From positions 2,907,001-2,971,000 of the forward strand of contig NZ_CP050137.1 in NCBI RefSeq assembly GCF_013344685.1: 64,000 nucleotides of DNA. Reading direction: 5' to 3'. The position numbers were made by a program, and so were the translations under genes. Positions 9,021-17,930 of the stretch are shown here, piece by piece. The stretch is from Sphingomonas sp. CL5.1. GTDB taxonomy: Bacteria > Pseudomonadota > Alphaproteobacteria > Sphingomonadales > Sphingomonadaceae. The notes below the pieces were generated by a model. That model saw only the letters and a program-made list of their open reading frames with translations, was not told where the DNA came from and searched no databases. Within the stretch, counting starts at the first letter, position 1; every line of letters starts with the position of its first letter.

Positions 9021-9647
9021 TCACGACGGGCTGTGAGTGGACCGATCGGTCAGCGCCGCGCGGACGGCGGCTTGCAGGTCCGGCAGCATCTCCCCCTCGA
9101 ACCACGGATTGCGCGCGAGCCACGGCTGGTTGCGAGGCGAGGGATGGGGGAGGGGCAGCACGCCGCGCGGCAGATATTCGTGCCATGCCTGTACGGTATC
9201 GCCGAGCGTCGCGTTGCGCGCCCCGCCGAGATAGCTCGCCAGCGCATATTGACCGATCAGCAGCGTCAGCCCGATATCCGGCAGCAGCGAGGCGAGCCGG
9301 GCGTGCCAGCGCGGCGCGCATTCCGGCCGGGGCGGGTTGTCGCCCGAGGCCGCTTTGCCGGGATAGCAGAAGCCCATCGGAATGATCGCGACCTTTTCGG
9401 GATCGTAGAATTCGGCCGGCGTAAGGCCGATCCACGCACGCAGGCGATTGCCGGAGGCGTCGTCCCACGGGATGCCGCTCTGATGCACCTTGCGGCCTGG
9501 CGCCTGCCCGACGATACGCAGCCGCGCGTTCCGTCCAGCCTGCACCACCGGGCGCGGTTCGTGCGGCAGGTGGGCGGCGCACTGGCGGCAGCGGCCTATC
9601 TCGTCGAGCAGATCGGCCAGCGGCCTGTCATCGGAGGCGATCGGCAT
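9021..9647 (-). CDS. Uracil-DNA glycosylase family protein
   Basis: A 208-residue protein of the UDG superfamily. The N-terminal CRQCAAHLP segment is followed by motif I GQAPGRKVHQSGIPWDD and the later motif HPSPRNQPWLARNPWFE, the counterpart of the HPSP-type leucine-loop motif. The motif I variant (GQAPGRK) differs from canonical family 4 GEAPG, so the true substrate may be another damaged base. Probably cotranscribed with the DUF488 gene just upstream (6-bp gap). Confidence 0.8.
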   Translation of the reverse strand: MPIASDDRPLADLLDEIGRCRQCAAHLPHEPRPVVQAGRNARLRIVGQAPGRKVHQSGIPWDDASGNRLRAWIGLTPAEFYDPEKVAIIPMGFCYPGKAASGDNPPRPECAPRWHARLASLLPDIGLTLLIGQYALASYLGGARNATLGDTVQAWHEYLPRGVLPLPHPSPRNQPWLARNPWFEGEMLPDLQAAVRAALTDRSTHSPS

Positions 9648-9653
9648 GGTGCG

Positions 9654-10214
9654 TCAGAACAAGCTGGCCTGTTCCGGCGGATAGGTGATCGCCGTGCCCT
9701 CGACTTGCGCGAAGGGCGTCAGCCGGTGGGGGCGCCAGTCCGTCTCCGACAGGATCTCGATCACCGGCACGTCGCGGACGACCAGCGCGTCCGCGATCAG
9801 CGAACGGTGGCAGCGCCATGGCACCGCCTCGGCGCACATGATCGCGGTCCGCCGCTCCTTGCCGAGCGCGATCAGCTCCCCGACGGCCTCACGGAACGCT
9901 GCTGTCTGCATGTGGTCGGCATAGCCGCGAAAGCCATCGTTGCGCCAACCCTTATTGGGCGAATCCGCATGGGGATGCCGCAACCCGCCGAGCGCCGGCA
10001 TCGCGGCATAAGCGATGTGCGCCGTCGCGAGGCTCTCGGCGAGCGCGTCCGCGTTGAATTGCGGATTGTGGCGCGAGCGGGGCACGGTCCGCACGTCGAC
10101 CAGCCGCGCGATGGCGTAGGCGGCGAGCAGCGCCAGGAAGCGTTCGATCGGCAGCGTCGAATGGCCGACGGTGAAGATCGTCCCCGCCGGCCATGTGTCG
10201 CCGTCCCCGGTCAT
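9654..10214 (-). CDS. DUF488 family protein
   Basis: A 186-residue protein recognised by the N-terminal TVGHSTLPIERF, VDVRTVPRSRHNPQF and the later ALGGLR and CAEAVPWRCHRSLIADAL segments, all hallmarks of DUF488. The conserved CAE..P..CHR motif suggests a metal- or nucleotide-binding role, but the family's function is not established. It overlaps the histidine kinase gene by 4 bp and sits 6 bp before the UDG gene, forming a kinase-DUF488-UDG transcription unit that could link signalling with DNA repair. Confidence 0.85.
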   Translation of the reverse strand: MTGDGDTWPAGTIFTVGHSTLPIERFLALLAAYAIARLVDVRTVPRSRHNPQFNADALAESLATAHIAYAAMPALGGLRHPHADSPNKGWRNDGFRGYADHMQTAAFREAVGELIALGKERRTAIMCAEAVPWRCHRSLIADALVVRDVPVIEILSETDWRPHRLTPFAQVEGTAITYPPEQASLF

Positions 10215-12817
10215 CCCGCCGCCTGCATCACCGCGCGGTTCAGCGCGAACTGGGTGAAGGGCTTGTTGAGGCGGCGGATTTCAGGCCCCAGCCCGGTCGG
10301 CGCCTCGCCATAGCCCGTCGCCAGGATGATCGGCAGCGCGGGGCGGCCTTCGCGGGCCTTCGCGACCAGCTCGCTCCCCGTCATGCCCGGCATGATCTGG
10401 TCGGTGATGAGCAGGTCGATATCCGCATGTTGCGCGATCAGCGCGAGGGCTTCGTTCCCCGATGCGGCGCCGAGCACCTTGTGGCCGAGGTCCTCCAGCA
10501 GGGCGATGGTGTTCTTAAGGATGAGAATATCATCGTCCACCACCAGGATATTGTGCGGCGTCCCGACCGGCATCGCTTCGGGCGTTCCGTCCGGTGTCGG
10601 CTGCCCGACTCCGCCCTTCCTCACCGGCAGCCAGATATGGGCACGCGTGCCCATGCCGACCTCGCTCTCCAGCTCGAACGCGCCGCCCAGTTGATGAAGA
10701 TAGCCATGCACCATCGACAGGCCCAGCCCGGTGCCCTTGCCCACCCCCTTGGTGGTGAAGAACGGGTCGCTGGCGCGCGCCAGCGTGGCTGCATCCATGC
10801 CACTGCCCTTGTCGGTCACCGTCAGGCGCACGTAGCGGCCGGCCCGCAGCCCGGCGACCTCGCCATCCGCGACGTTGCGGTGGATCGTGTCGATGGTGAT
10901 CGTGCCGCCTTCTGGCATCGCGTCGCGCGCGTTGACGGCCAGGTTGAGCAGCGCCATCTCAAGCTGGTTCACGTCGGCCGATACGGTCGGCAGGTCGGCG
11001 CGGAAGCGGGTTTCGAGGATGAAGGTCGGCCCGAGCGAACGTTGCAGCAATTCCATCATGTCGGCGACCAGCGCCGGGATGTGGACGATCTCCGTGGCAA
11101 GCTCCTGGCGCCGTGCGAACGCCAGCATCCGCTGGGTGAGCGCCGCCCCGCGCTCCGCCGCCTTGACCGAATTATCGAGGAGCGAGGTGACCTGCGGATT
11201 GGCCGGTATCCGCTTGCGCAGCAGTTCCAGGCCGGACAGCACCGCCGCCAGCAGATTGTTGAAATCATGCGCGATGCCGCCGGTAAGCTGCCCGATCGCC
11301 TCCATCTTCTGCGACTGGAACAGCGCCTCGCGCGCCAGCTCCAGCTCGCGATGAGCCTGATCGCGCTCGGTGACGTCGCGGGTGATCTTGGCGAAACCGA
11401 TCAATTGCCCCGCATCGTCATGGATCGCATCGATCACCACGCTGGCGCGGAAGCGGGTGCCGTCCTTGCGCTGGCGCCACCCCTCCGCCAGGTAGCGGCC
11501 TTCACGCCGCGCGGTTTCCAGCGTGCGTGCCGGCTCGCCGCGTTCGCGATCCTCGTCGGTGTAGAAGGCGGAGAAATGGCGTCCGACGATCTCCTGCGGC
11601 GTATAGCCCTTGATCCGTTCCGCGCCGGCGTTCCAGCTCGATACCCGCCCATCGGTGTCGAGCATGAAGATCGCATAATCGGTGACGCCCTGCACGAGCA
11701 GGCGGAACTGCGTCTGGCTCCGCTCCAACGCGGCCGAGCGTTCCTCGACGCGCTGCTCCAGCGTCTCGTTCAACTCGCGCAGGCGATCGGCGGTGGCGCG
11801 CAGCTCCACCTCGGTCCCGGCGCGCTCGACATGCGCCCAGCTCCGCTCCGCCACCTCGCGGACCAGCGTCAGGTCGCTGGCCGGCCATTGGCGCGGCGCG
11901 GCGTCGTGGACGGCCATCAGCGCGATCAGCCGCTGTTCCTTGACGAGCGGGATGCAGATCGTCGCGCGGGCGCCGAGCCGGTCGAACCCCGCGCTTTCGC
12001 CCGGCGGCAGGTCGCCGCGGCTGTCGTGGATGATGAGCGGCTGGCCGGCGTTGAGCCGCTCGACCGCCATGCCGCCGAAATCGGCTAGCCGGTAATGGCC
12101 GACGATCGAGGCGATCCCCGCCCGCGTCCAGTCGCCCCGGATGGTGAAGCCGTCGCCGTCCTCGTCCATGTCGGCATAGGCGCAGATCGCGACGCCCAGC
12201 TTCTCGCCCAGCATCCGGGTGGTGACCGCAAGGATCTCGTCGGCATTGGTGGTGGAAGCGGTCCGCTTGCCGAGCGTGTCGAGGAAGCGGAGCGTCTCCT
12301 CGCTTTCGCGCAGCGCGGCGGCGGCCTTCACCATCGCCGTGGTTTCCACGACCACCGCGAGCACGCCCGCCGGGCGGCCGGTGTCGTCATAGACCGGCGA
12401 GTAATCGAGGTTCATCCACACGTCCTCGAACCTGCCGGTGCGGTTCAGGCTGAGAACGTGGTCCTTGTACGCGAGCGTGCCGCCGGCCAGCCCGACCTTC
12501 ATCACATTGTCGTTGAAGTCGGCCACCTCCGGCCACCCCTCGCGCACCCGGCAGCCCAGGATGCGGGGATGATTGTCGCCGGCGAACACCGAATAGCCGT
12601 CGTTGTAGAGCATGATGCCGTCCTCGCCCCACAGCATCACCATCGGCACCGGCGAATGGACGATGAAGGCGACGATCGCGCGCAGGCTCTGCGACCAGCC
12701 CTGGATCGGCCCGAGCGGCGTGGCGCTCCAGTCATGGTCGATGATGCGACGACCCATCTCGCCGCCGGTTTCGAGCAGGGCGCCGTATGCGGCAGATTCC
12801 GTCACGACTTCCAGCAC
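10211..12817 (-). CDS. Hybrid sensor histidine kinase with PAS, GAF and receiver domains
   Basis: An 868-residue cytoplasmic-looking sensor with no clear membrane segments. Order: PAS-like domain (about 40-165), GAF domain (about 190-340), short coiled coil rich in RELNETLEQRVEER, second PAS (about 375-490), HisKA with the phosphorylated His in GGIAHDFNNLLAAV (about 517), HATPase with GKGTGLGLSMVHG, and a C-terminal receiver ILVVDDDILIL whose acceptor Asp lies in LLITDQIMPGMTG (about 804). GTG 12817 was chosen because AAGGGAG lies 4-5 bp upstream. Such kinases often sense light, redox or small ligands; no chromophore cysteine is assigned. The partner regulator is not in the window. Confidence 0.92.
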   Translation of the reverse strand: MLEVVTESAAYGALLETGGEMGRRIIDHDWSATPLGPIQGWSQSLRAIVAFIVHSPVPMVMLWGEDGIMLYNDGYSVFAGDNHPRILGCRVREGWPEVADFNDNVMKVGLAGGTLAYKDHVLSLNRTGRFEDVWMNLDYSPVYDDTGRPAGVLAVVVETTAMVKAAAALRESEETLRFLDTLGKRTASTTNADEILAVTTRMLGEKLGVAICAYADMDEDGDGFTIRGDWTRAGIASIVGHYRLADFGGMAVERLNAGQPLIIHDSRGDLPPGESAGFDRLGARATICIPLVKEQRLIALMAVHDAAPRQWPASDLTLVREVAERSWAHVERAGTEVELRATADRLRELNETLEQRVEERSAALERSQTQFRLLVQGVTDYAIFMLDTDGRVSSWNAGAERIKGYTPQEIVGRHFSAFYTDEDRERGEPARTLETARREGRYLAEGWRQRKDGTRFRASVVIDAIHDDAGQLIGFAKITRDVTERDQAHRELELAREALFQSQKMEAIGQLTGGIAHDFNNLLAAVLSGLELLRKRIPANPQVTSLLDNSVKAAERGAALTQRMLAFARRQELATEIVHIPALVADMMELLQRSLGPTFILETRFRADLPTVSADVNQLEMALLNLAVNARDAMPEGGTITIDTIHRNVADGEVAGLRAGRYVRLTVTDKGSGMDAATLARASDPFFTTKGVGKGTGLGLSMVHGYLHQLGGAFELESEVGMGTRAHIWLPVRKGGVGQPTPDGTPEAMPVGTPHNILVVDDDILILKNTIALLEDLGHKVLGAASGNEALALIAQHADIDLLITDQIMPGMTGSELVAKAREGRPALPIILATGYGEAPTGLGPEIRRLNKPFTQFALNRAVMQAAG

Positions 12818-12877
12818 ACCGCTCCCTTCATTTTCGCGACATCTATACGCAAATAATGGACGAGCAGTTCCCTGCGG

Positions 12878-14284
12878 TTATTCCAGCGGAGGGCGGCGGG
12901 TATGCCAGTCGGTCATCGTCTGGAAACGGTGCGCGGCTTGCAGCAACGCGGCTTCGGCGAAATGCGGGCCGACCAGTTGCGCGCCGCATGGCAAGCCATC
13001 ATCGCTGAACCCCGCGGGAAAGGTGATCGTCGGATGGCGCGAGACGTTGAATGGCAGCGTCCAGGCGAAGAAGCGCTCGAATTCCTCGCCGCCCGCCGCC
13101 ATAGCCGCGTCCAGCTCCGCCACCGGACGCGCCGGATGGGGCAGGGCGGGCGCGAGCAGCAGGTCGATTTCCCCGAAAATCGCGTTCATCTGGCCGGTAA
13201 AGCGATCCGCCGCATTGATCGCCGCGGCGACCTCGCGCGCGGCGGTTTCCGGCGCCCCGTCGAGCATCGCGGTCAGCGCCGGACCATAAGCGCTCGCGTG
13301 CGCCGGATAGCTCTCGCGATGCGCGTCGGCGACACCGGCCGTCAGCAATGGCGAGAAGGCGGCGGTCTCGCCGACGGGGGCGGAGATCGTCCTGATCCGC
13401 GCGCCTGCCGCCGCCAGCGTCTCCGCGACATGCCGTAGCGCGTCGACGATCGCGGCGTCGCTATCCCGCTCGATGCGCTCCCAATCCACGCCGATCGTCA
13501 TGCCGCTGATCGGCTTCGCCAGCACGCCGGCATAATCGGGGACGGGGGTGGGCGCGGCGGTGGGATCGCGCGGATCGGCGCCGGCGATGACGCCGATCAT
13601 CGCCGCCACATCGACCGCGCTCCGCGCCATCGGCCCGATCGTGTCGAGCAATTCGACCAGCGGCCAGACGCCGTCGCGGCTGACGCGGCCCCAGGTGGTC
13701 TTCAGCCCGGTTATCCCGTTGAAGGCGGAGGGGATGCGCACCGAGCCGCCGGTATCCGATCCCAGCGCGGCGACACACAGCCTCGCGGCGACCGCCACGC
13801 CCGAGCCGCTCGAGGAGAAGCCGGAGGAATAGCCCGCGCGCCACGGATTGTCCGGCACCGCCACGTCCGGATGGTGGAGAATCGTGGCGCCCTCGGTCAT
13901 CGCCAGCTTGCCGAGGATGATCGCGCCCGCGCCGCGCAGCCGCTCGACGATGGTGGCGTCGCGCGCCGCGACATGGCCGGCGCGGTACGGCATCCCCGCC
14001 AGCGTCGGTTCCCCGCCGATGTCGATCAGGTCCTTGATCGCGATCGGGATGCCGTGGAGCGGGCCGCGATCGAAGCCGGCGGCGAGTTCGCGATCCGCCC
14101 GCGCCGCATCATCGCGCGCCTTGTCGTGCAGCAGCCGGGCGAAGCTGCGCAACCGGCCGTCGAGGCGATCGACACGATCGAGGAACGATTCGGTCAATGC
14201 CCGCGCGCTGATCCTTCCGCCGCGCAGATCGGCGCCCAGCGCACGCACGTCCTTCACCAGGCACGAGTCATCCAGCGACGCCAT
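12878..14284 (-). CDS. Amidase (amidase signature family)
   Basis: A 468-residue amidase. The catalytic Ser-cisSer-Lys set is visible: Lys in IAIKDLIDIGG (about residue 80) and the serines in the glycine/serine-rich GFSSSGSGVAVA stretch and the GSDTGGSVRIPSAF signature (about 170-190). It hydrolyses a carboxylic amide, possibly a xenobiotic or an amino-acid amide. ATG 14284 is preceded by GAGAGG on the minus strand. It is divergent from the TonB receptor, sharing a 165-bp region with it; a joint role is possible but unproven. Confidence 0.9.
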   Translation of the reverse strand: MASLDDSCLVKDVRALGADLRGGRISARALTESFLDRVDRLDGRLRSFARLLHDKARDDAARADRELAAGFDRGPLHGIPIAIKDLIDIGGEPTLAGMPYRAGHVAARDATIVERLRGAGAIILGKLAMTEGATILHHPDVAVPDNPWRAGYSSGFSSSGSGVAVAARLCVAALGSDTGGSVRIPSAFNGITGLKTTWGRVSRDGVWPLVELLDTIGPMARSAVDVAAMIGVIAGADPRDPTAAPTPVPDYAGVLAKPISGMTIGVDWERIERDSDAAIVDALRHVAETLAAAGARIRTISAPVGETAAFSPLLTAGVADAHRESYPAHASAYGPALTAMLDGAPETAAREVAAAINAADRFTGQMNAIFGEIDLLLAPALPHPARPVAELDAAMAAGGEEFERFFAWTLPFNVSRHPTITFPAGFSDDGLPCGAQLVGPHFAEAALLQAAHRFQTMTDWHTRRPPLE

Positions 14285-14449
14285 AACACCTCTCCATCTC
14301 GAATTTTTCCGTGAAAGTTAGTAAACTACATATTGCGCGGGGAGCAACCTCCGGCATCCTATACCCTTAGTACTTGAAGTAATTTCCCCGACGCTGTAGG
14401 GGCCGCCGCGATTTTGACCGCGCAAGAACGCGCAAGGAGGGGACAAGTG
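14285..14449. promoter_or_regulatory. Divergent promoter region between amidase and TonB receptor
   Basis: A 165-bp divergent intergenic region. An AT-richer stretch (GTTAGTAAACTACATATT) lies near 14319-14335 and could hold both promoters. The plus-strand AAGGAGGGG at 14434-14442 is the ribosome-binding site that sets the receptor start at ATG 14450. Confidence 0.5.
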
Positions 14450-16717
14450 ATGCGGCGAGGGCGTTTGGGGATTTTTCTGGCCGGCGGCGCGATGCTGGCG
14501 ATGGCCGCCACGGCACATGCGCAGACCGCTCCGGCGGCCTCCACGCAGGAAGCCGATCCGTCCGAGATCATCGTGACGGCGACCAAGGAGAAGCAGACGC
14601 TCCAGCAGGTTCCGATCTCCGTCGGCGTCGTCAACGGCAAGGCGATGGCCGATCAGGGCGTGCGGCTGTTCACCGATCTCCAGTCGTCGGTGCCCAATCT
14701 CCAGATCGACAACACCAACGGCAATTACGCGATCACCATCCGCGGCCTCGGCTCCGGTTCGAGCAACCTCGCGTTCGAGCAGTCGGTCGGCCTGTTCGTC
14801 GACGGTGTCTATTCGAGCCGCGCGCGCTCGCTCCAGGTGCCGTTCCTCGACATCGAGCGGGTCGAGGTCGTGCGCGGTCCGCAGGGCGCATTGTTCGGCA
14901 AGAACACCAATGCCGGCGCGATCAGCATCATCACCCGCCGCCCGACGCGTGATTTCCAGGCGGAAGCGCGGATCGGCGGCGAGATGGAGCATGGCGGCTT
15001 CAACGCCAGCACCTATGTCTCCGCGCCGATCAGCAACACGCTCAGCCTGCGCCTCAGTGGCGAGGCGGGCCGGGCGGACGGCTATATCGACAACCGCCTG
15101 ACCGGGCAGAAGGACAACAGCTCGAAATATCTCGCCGGCCGCGCGCAATTGCTGTGGCAGCCGACCAGCGATTTCGAGGCGCTGCTGAAGGTCGAGGCGT
15201 TCCGCAACGAGATCGACGGGTCGAACGCCGTCTACAACAATCTCGGCGCGGCGAGCTGCGCGCTGTGCAACCTCGTCCGCAACGCGAGCGGCGGCGCGAA
15301 CGCCCAGCAATATCCGGGTTTCTGGCGCACCAGCCGGGGCAATCCGGCGGAGTTCGACTTCACCAAGTCGCGCACCGGCGAACTGACGATGACCTGGACG
15401 CCGGACGACTGGAATATCACCTCGATCACCGCCTTCCAGAAGATCGACGCGTCGCGCACCTTCAACACCATTCCGGGCGGCTTGCCGCTGCTCAACACGT
15501 TGCAGGCGGAGCGCACCACGCAATTCTCGCAGGAGGTGCGCGCGGCGAAGAACATCGTCGACGGGATCAAGGCCACGGTCGGCGTGACCTATACCCACGC
15601 CGATTCCAGCATCCTCCAGGACGTTTACTACACCGGCAACGCCGCCGGGCTGGCGACCGTGCCGGACGGCCTCGCCCACCGACCGTTCGACCAGAAGAGC
15701 TGGTCGCTGTCGCCCTATGCGATCCTCGACGCCGATCTCACCAGCCAGCTCAAGTTCAACGGTAGCTTGCGCTACAGCTATGAGGACAAGACGGCGCGAG
15801 CGCAGAGCGTCTTCACCGGCGTGCGGCGGCCCGCGAACAACCTCGATTACGACCTGAGCGGCGAGCGTCGCGAGAAGCTGTGGGATTATTCGGCCCGCCT
15901 GCGGTACGAATTCAGCAAGGACATCTACGCCTATCTGAGCTACGCCACCGGCACGAAGGGCGGCGGCTTCATCTCGAACGACGGCCTGCTGCTCTACAAC
16001 ATCATCAACAACAAGGGCCGCTTCGATTTCGATTCGGAGCGCGCGCGGTCGTGGGAACTGGGCACCAAGATGCGGCTGCTCGACCGGCGGCTGGATATCG
16101 ATGTGGCGCTGTTCCGCACCAAGTTCCACAATCTCCAGGTCTCGTCGTACAACGGCACCGCGTTCATCACCGGCAACGCGGCCGAGGCGAAATCGCAGGG
16201 CGTCGAGCTGGATACGCGCTTCCGGCCCAACCACGTCCTGTCGATGGGTCTTTCGGGCGCCTATCTCGATGCGAAATATATCGATTATCCGGGCGGCCCG
16301 TGCGTCTACAACGCGCCGTCGACCTGCTCGCCGCTCACCAACAACCTCGCCGGCTCGCCGCTGGTGCGCGCGCCGAAGTGGAAGGGATCGGGCTATGTGC
16401 AGGTCGACGTGCCGGTCAGCGCCGATCTCGTGCTGACGGCGCGCGGCTCGGCGGATCACACGACGCGCTCGTACATGCAGGGCGATCTCAACCCGCTGAA
16501 CAGCCAGGCACCCTATACGCGCTACGACGCGCGCATCGCGATCCACAACAGCGGCGACAAGTGGGAGATCGCGCTGGTCGGCCGCAACCTGTCGAACGAG
16601 GTGATCGCGACGCAGGCGTTCAACACGCCGCTGCTCTATACGGCGGCGAGCAACAGCCACGTCGTGATGATCGCGCCGCCGCGCACCATCTCGATCGAGG
16701 CGATGATCCGGTACTGA
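14450..16717 (+). CDS. TonB-dependent outer-membrane receptor
   Basis: A 755-residue outer-membrane receptor. An N-terminal signal (IFLAGGAMLAMAATAHAQ) leads into a TonB-box-like ADPSEIIVTATKEKQTLQQ, then a plug with DGVYSSRARSLQVPFLDIERVEVVRGPQG and FGKNTNAGAISIITRRPT, followed by a beta barrel ending in the aromatic-type MIRY terminus. ATG 14450 was chosen over an upstream TTG because of AAGGAGGGG at 14434. The family imports iron complexes, vitamin B12, sugars or aromatic compounds. The Rieske oxygenase directly downstream suggests uptake of an aromatic substrate, which is inference. Confidence 0.92.
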   Translation: MRRGRLGIFLAGGAMLAMAATAHAQTAPAASTQEADPSEIIVTATKEKQTLQQVPISVGVVNGKAMADQGVRLFTDLQSSVPNLQIDNTNGNYAITIRGLGSGSSNLAFEQSVGLFVDGVYSSRARSLQVPFLDIERVEVVRGPQGALFGKNTNAGAISIITRRPTRDFQAEARIGGEMEHGGFNASTYVSAPISNTLSLRLSGEAGRADGYIDNRLTGQKDNSSKYLAGRAQLLWQPTSDFEALLKVEAFRNEIDGSNAVYNNLGAASCALCNLVRNASGGANAQQYPGFWRTSRGNPAEFDFTKSRTGELTMTWTPDDWNITSITAFQKIDASRTFNTIPGGLPLLNTLQAERTTQFSQEVRAAKNIVDGIKATVGVTYTHADSSILQDVYYTGNAAGLATVPDGLAHRPFDQKSWSLSPYAILDADLTSQLKFNGSLRYSYEDKTARAQSVFTGVRRPANNLDYDLSGERREKLWDYSARLRYEFSKDIYAYLSYATGTKGGGFISNDGLLLYNIINNKGRFDFDSERARSWELGTKMRLLDRRLDIDVALFRTKFHNLQVSSYNGTAFITGNAAEAKSQGVELDTRFRPNHVLSMGLSGAYLDAKYIDYPGGPCVYNAPSTCSPLTNNLAGSPLVRAPKWKGSGYVQVDVPVSADLVLTARGSADHTTRSYMQGDLNPLNSQAPYTRYDARIAIHNSGDKWEIALVGRNLSNEVIATQAFNTPLLYTAASNSHVVMIAPPRTISIEAMIRY

Positions 16718-16766
16718 GGGCACAGGCTCCCGAAGGATCAGAGGAGGCGACGCCAGAGGAGGGCGC

Positions 16767-17885
16767 ATGGGCGAGGATCAACTGTCGGCCGAAGCCGGTT
16801 CGCCGATCGAGAGCAGATCGATCGGCGGGTGCGGGTCGGACATGGCCAACCGCGCCACGCCCTTCCTCGAAAGCCATTGGTATGTCGCGGCCTGGGCCGG
16901 GGAGATCGGCACGACGCCGCTTGCCCGGACGATCCTCGACCGGCGGATCGTGCTCTATCGCGATGCGGCCGGCGTGGTGGCCGCGCTCGCCGATCGCTGC
17001 CCGCACCGTTCCTATCCCTTGTCTCGCGGCGAGGTGAAGGGGGACAGGATCGTCTGCGGCTATCACGGGATAGAGTTCGGCCGGGACGGGCGATGCGCGC
17101 TCGTCCCCTCGACGGGGAACGCGCCGGGTGCGCTTCGGGTGCGCGCCTATCCGGTGGTGGAGCAGGGGCCGTTCGTATGGATCTGGATGGGCGATCCCGC
17201 CGCGCCGCGCCATGACCGGCTGGTCGATCAGCCGTGGTTCACCGAGCCGGGCTGGGCGCACGTCACCGGCTATTTCCCGATGCGCGCGCACTATCTCGGC
17301 CTGCACGAGAACCTGATGGACCTCTCCCACTTCCCGTTCCTGCACGGTGTGGCGGTGGGCAAGCCGGAACATGCCACCGCGCGTCCGAAAGTGACGGTCG
17401 AGGGCAATGTCGTGCGCTCGGTCGTGGAGCATCGTGACGTCACGGTGATGCCGGCCTACGGGCGCCGCGCCGGTTTCGCCGGGCCGGTCGATCGCGTCAG
17501 CGAATCCGTGGTGCCGACGCCGGCGATCCATCTCGGCAAGGTGGTGATGCGCGAGGCTTCGGGGCGTGGCGAGGCGCATGTCCGCTATATCGTCCATTGC
17601 CCGACGCCGGAAACGGAACATAGCACGCATTATTTCTGGGCGATGGCGCGCAGCCATTTCATCGACGACGAGGATATTGACGCGGAGATGCGCGCGCTCG
17701 GCGAGAAGGCGTTCCGCGAGGACAAGGCTGCGCTGGAGGCGATCGAGGAACTCGTCGTCGCCGAGCGCGACCCGGCCTTCCGCGAACGGCTGATCGCGAG
17801 CGACGAGGCGGGCGTGCAGCTCCTCCGCGCGCTGGCCCGGATGGAGCGCGAGGATCGTGCGGACGCGGTCGCGGTGGGAGCGTAA
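16767..17885 (+). CDS. Rieske (2Fe-2S) aromatic ring-hydroxylating oxygenase, VanA-like
   Basis: A 372-residue oxygenase alpha subunit. The Rieske motif C-P-H ... C-x2-H is seen in DRCPHRSYPL and VCGYHGIEF (about residues 75-105), and the mononuclear iron site in ENLMDLSHFPFLHG (about 180-195). It resembles vanillate/toluate-type demethylases that remove methyl groups or hydroxylate aromatics. ATG 16767 follows AGAGGAGGG closely; an internal ATG at 16842 (MANRATPFLESHWYVAAW) fits the family start better but has no ribosome-binding site. A reductase partner is not in the window. It follows the TonB receptor by 49 bp, suggesting one uptake-and-oxidation unit. Confidence 0.88.
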   Translation: MGEDQLSAEAGSPIESRSIGGCGSDMANRATPFLESHWYVAAWAGEIGTTPLARTILDRRIVLYRDAAGVVAALADRCPHRSYPLSRGEVKGDRIVCGYHGIEFGRDGRCALVPSTGNAPGALRVRAYPVVEQGPFVWIWMGDPAAPRHDRLVDQPWFTEPGWAHVTGYFPMRAHYLGLHENLMDLSHFPFLHGVAVGKPEHATARPKVTVEGNVVRSVVEHRDVTVMPAYGRRAGFAGPVDRVSESVVPTPAIHLGKVVMREASGRGEAHVRYIVHCPTPETEHSTHYFWAMARSHFIDDEDIDAEMRALGEKAFREDKAALEAIEELVVAERDPAFRERLIASDEAGVQLLRALARMEREDRADAVAVGA

Positions 17886-17930
17886 CGCCACCTGCCGCGT
17901 TGACCTTTCCTCGATAGCGGGGAGAAGCGG

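Noticed and set aside
6864..10313. A 1149-codon open frame on the plus strand opposite the S9 peptidase, UDG and DUF488 genes
   Set aside because: It is an antisense shadow of GC-rich coding; its translation is Arg/Gly/Ala-rich without domains, and the minus strand has three well-supported genes.
14318..16768. An 816-codon minus-strand frame opposite the TonB receptor
   Set aside because: Compositional shadow; the receptor on the plus strand has signal peptide, plug and barrel motifs.
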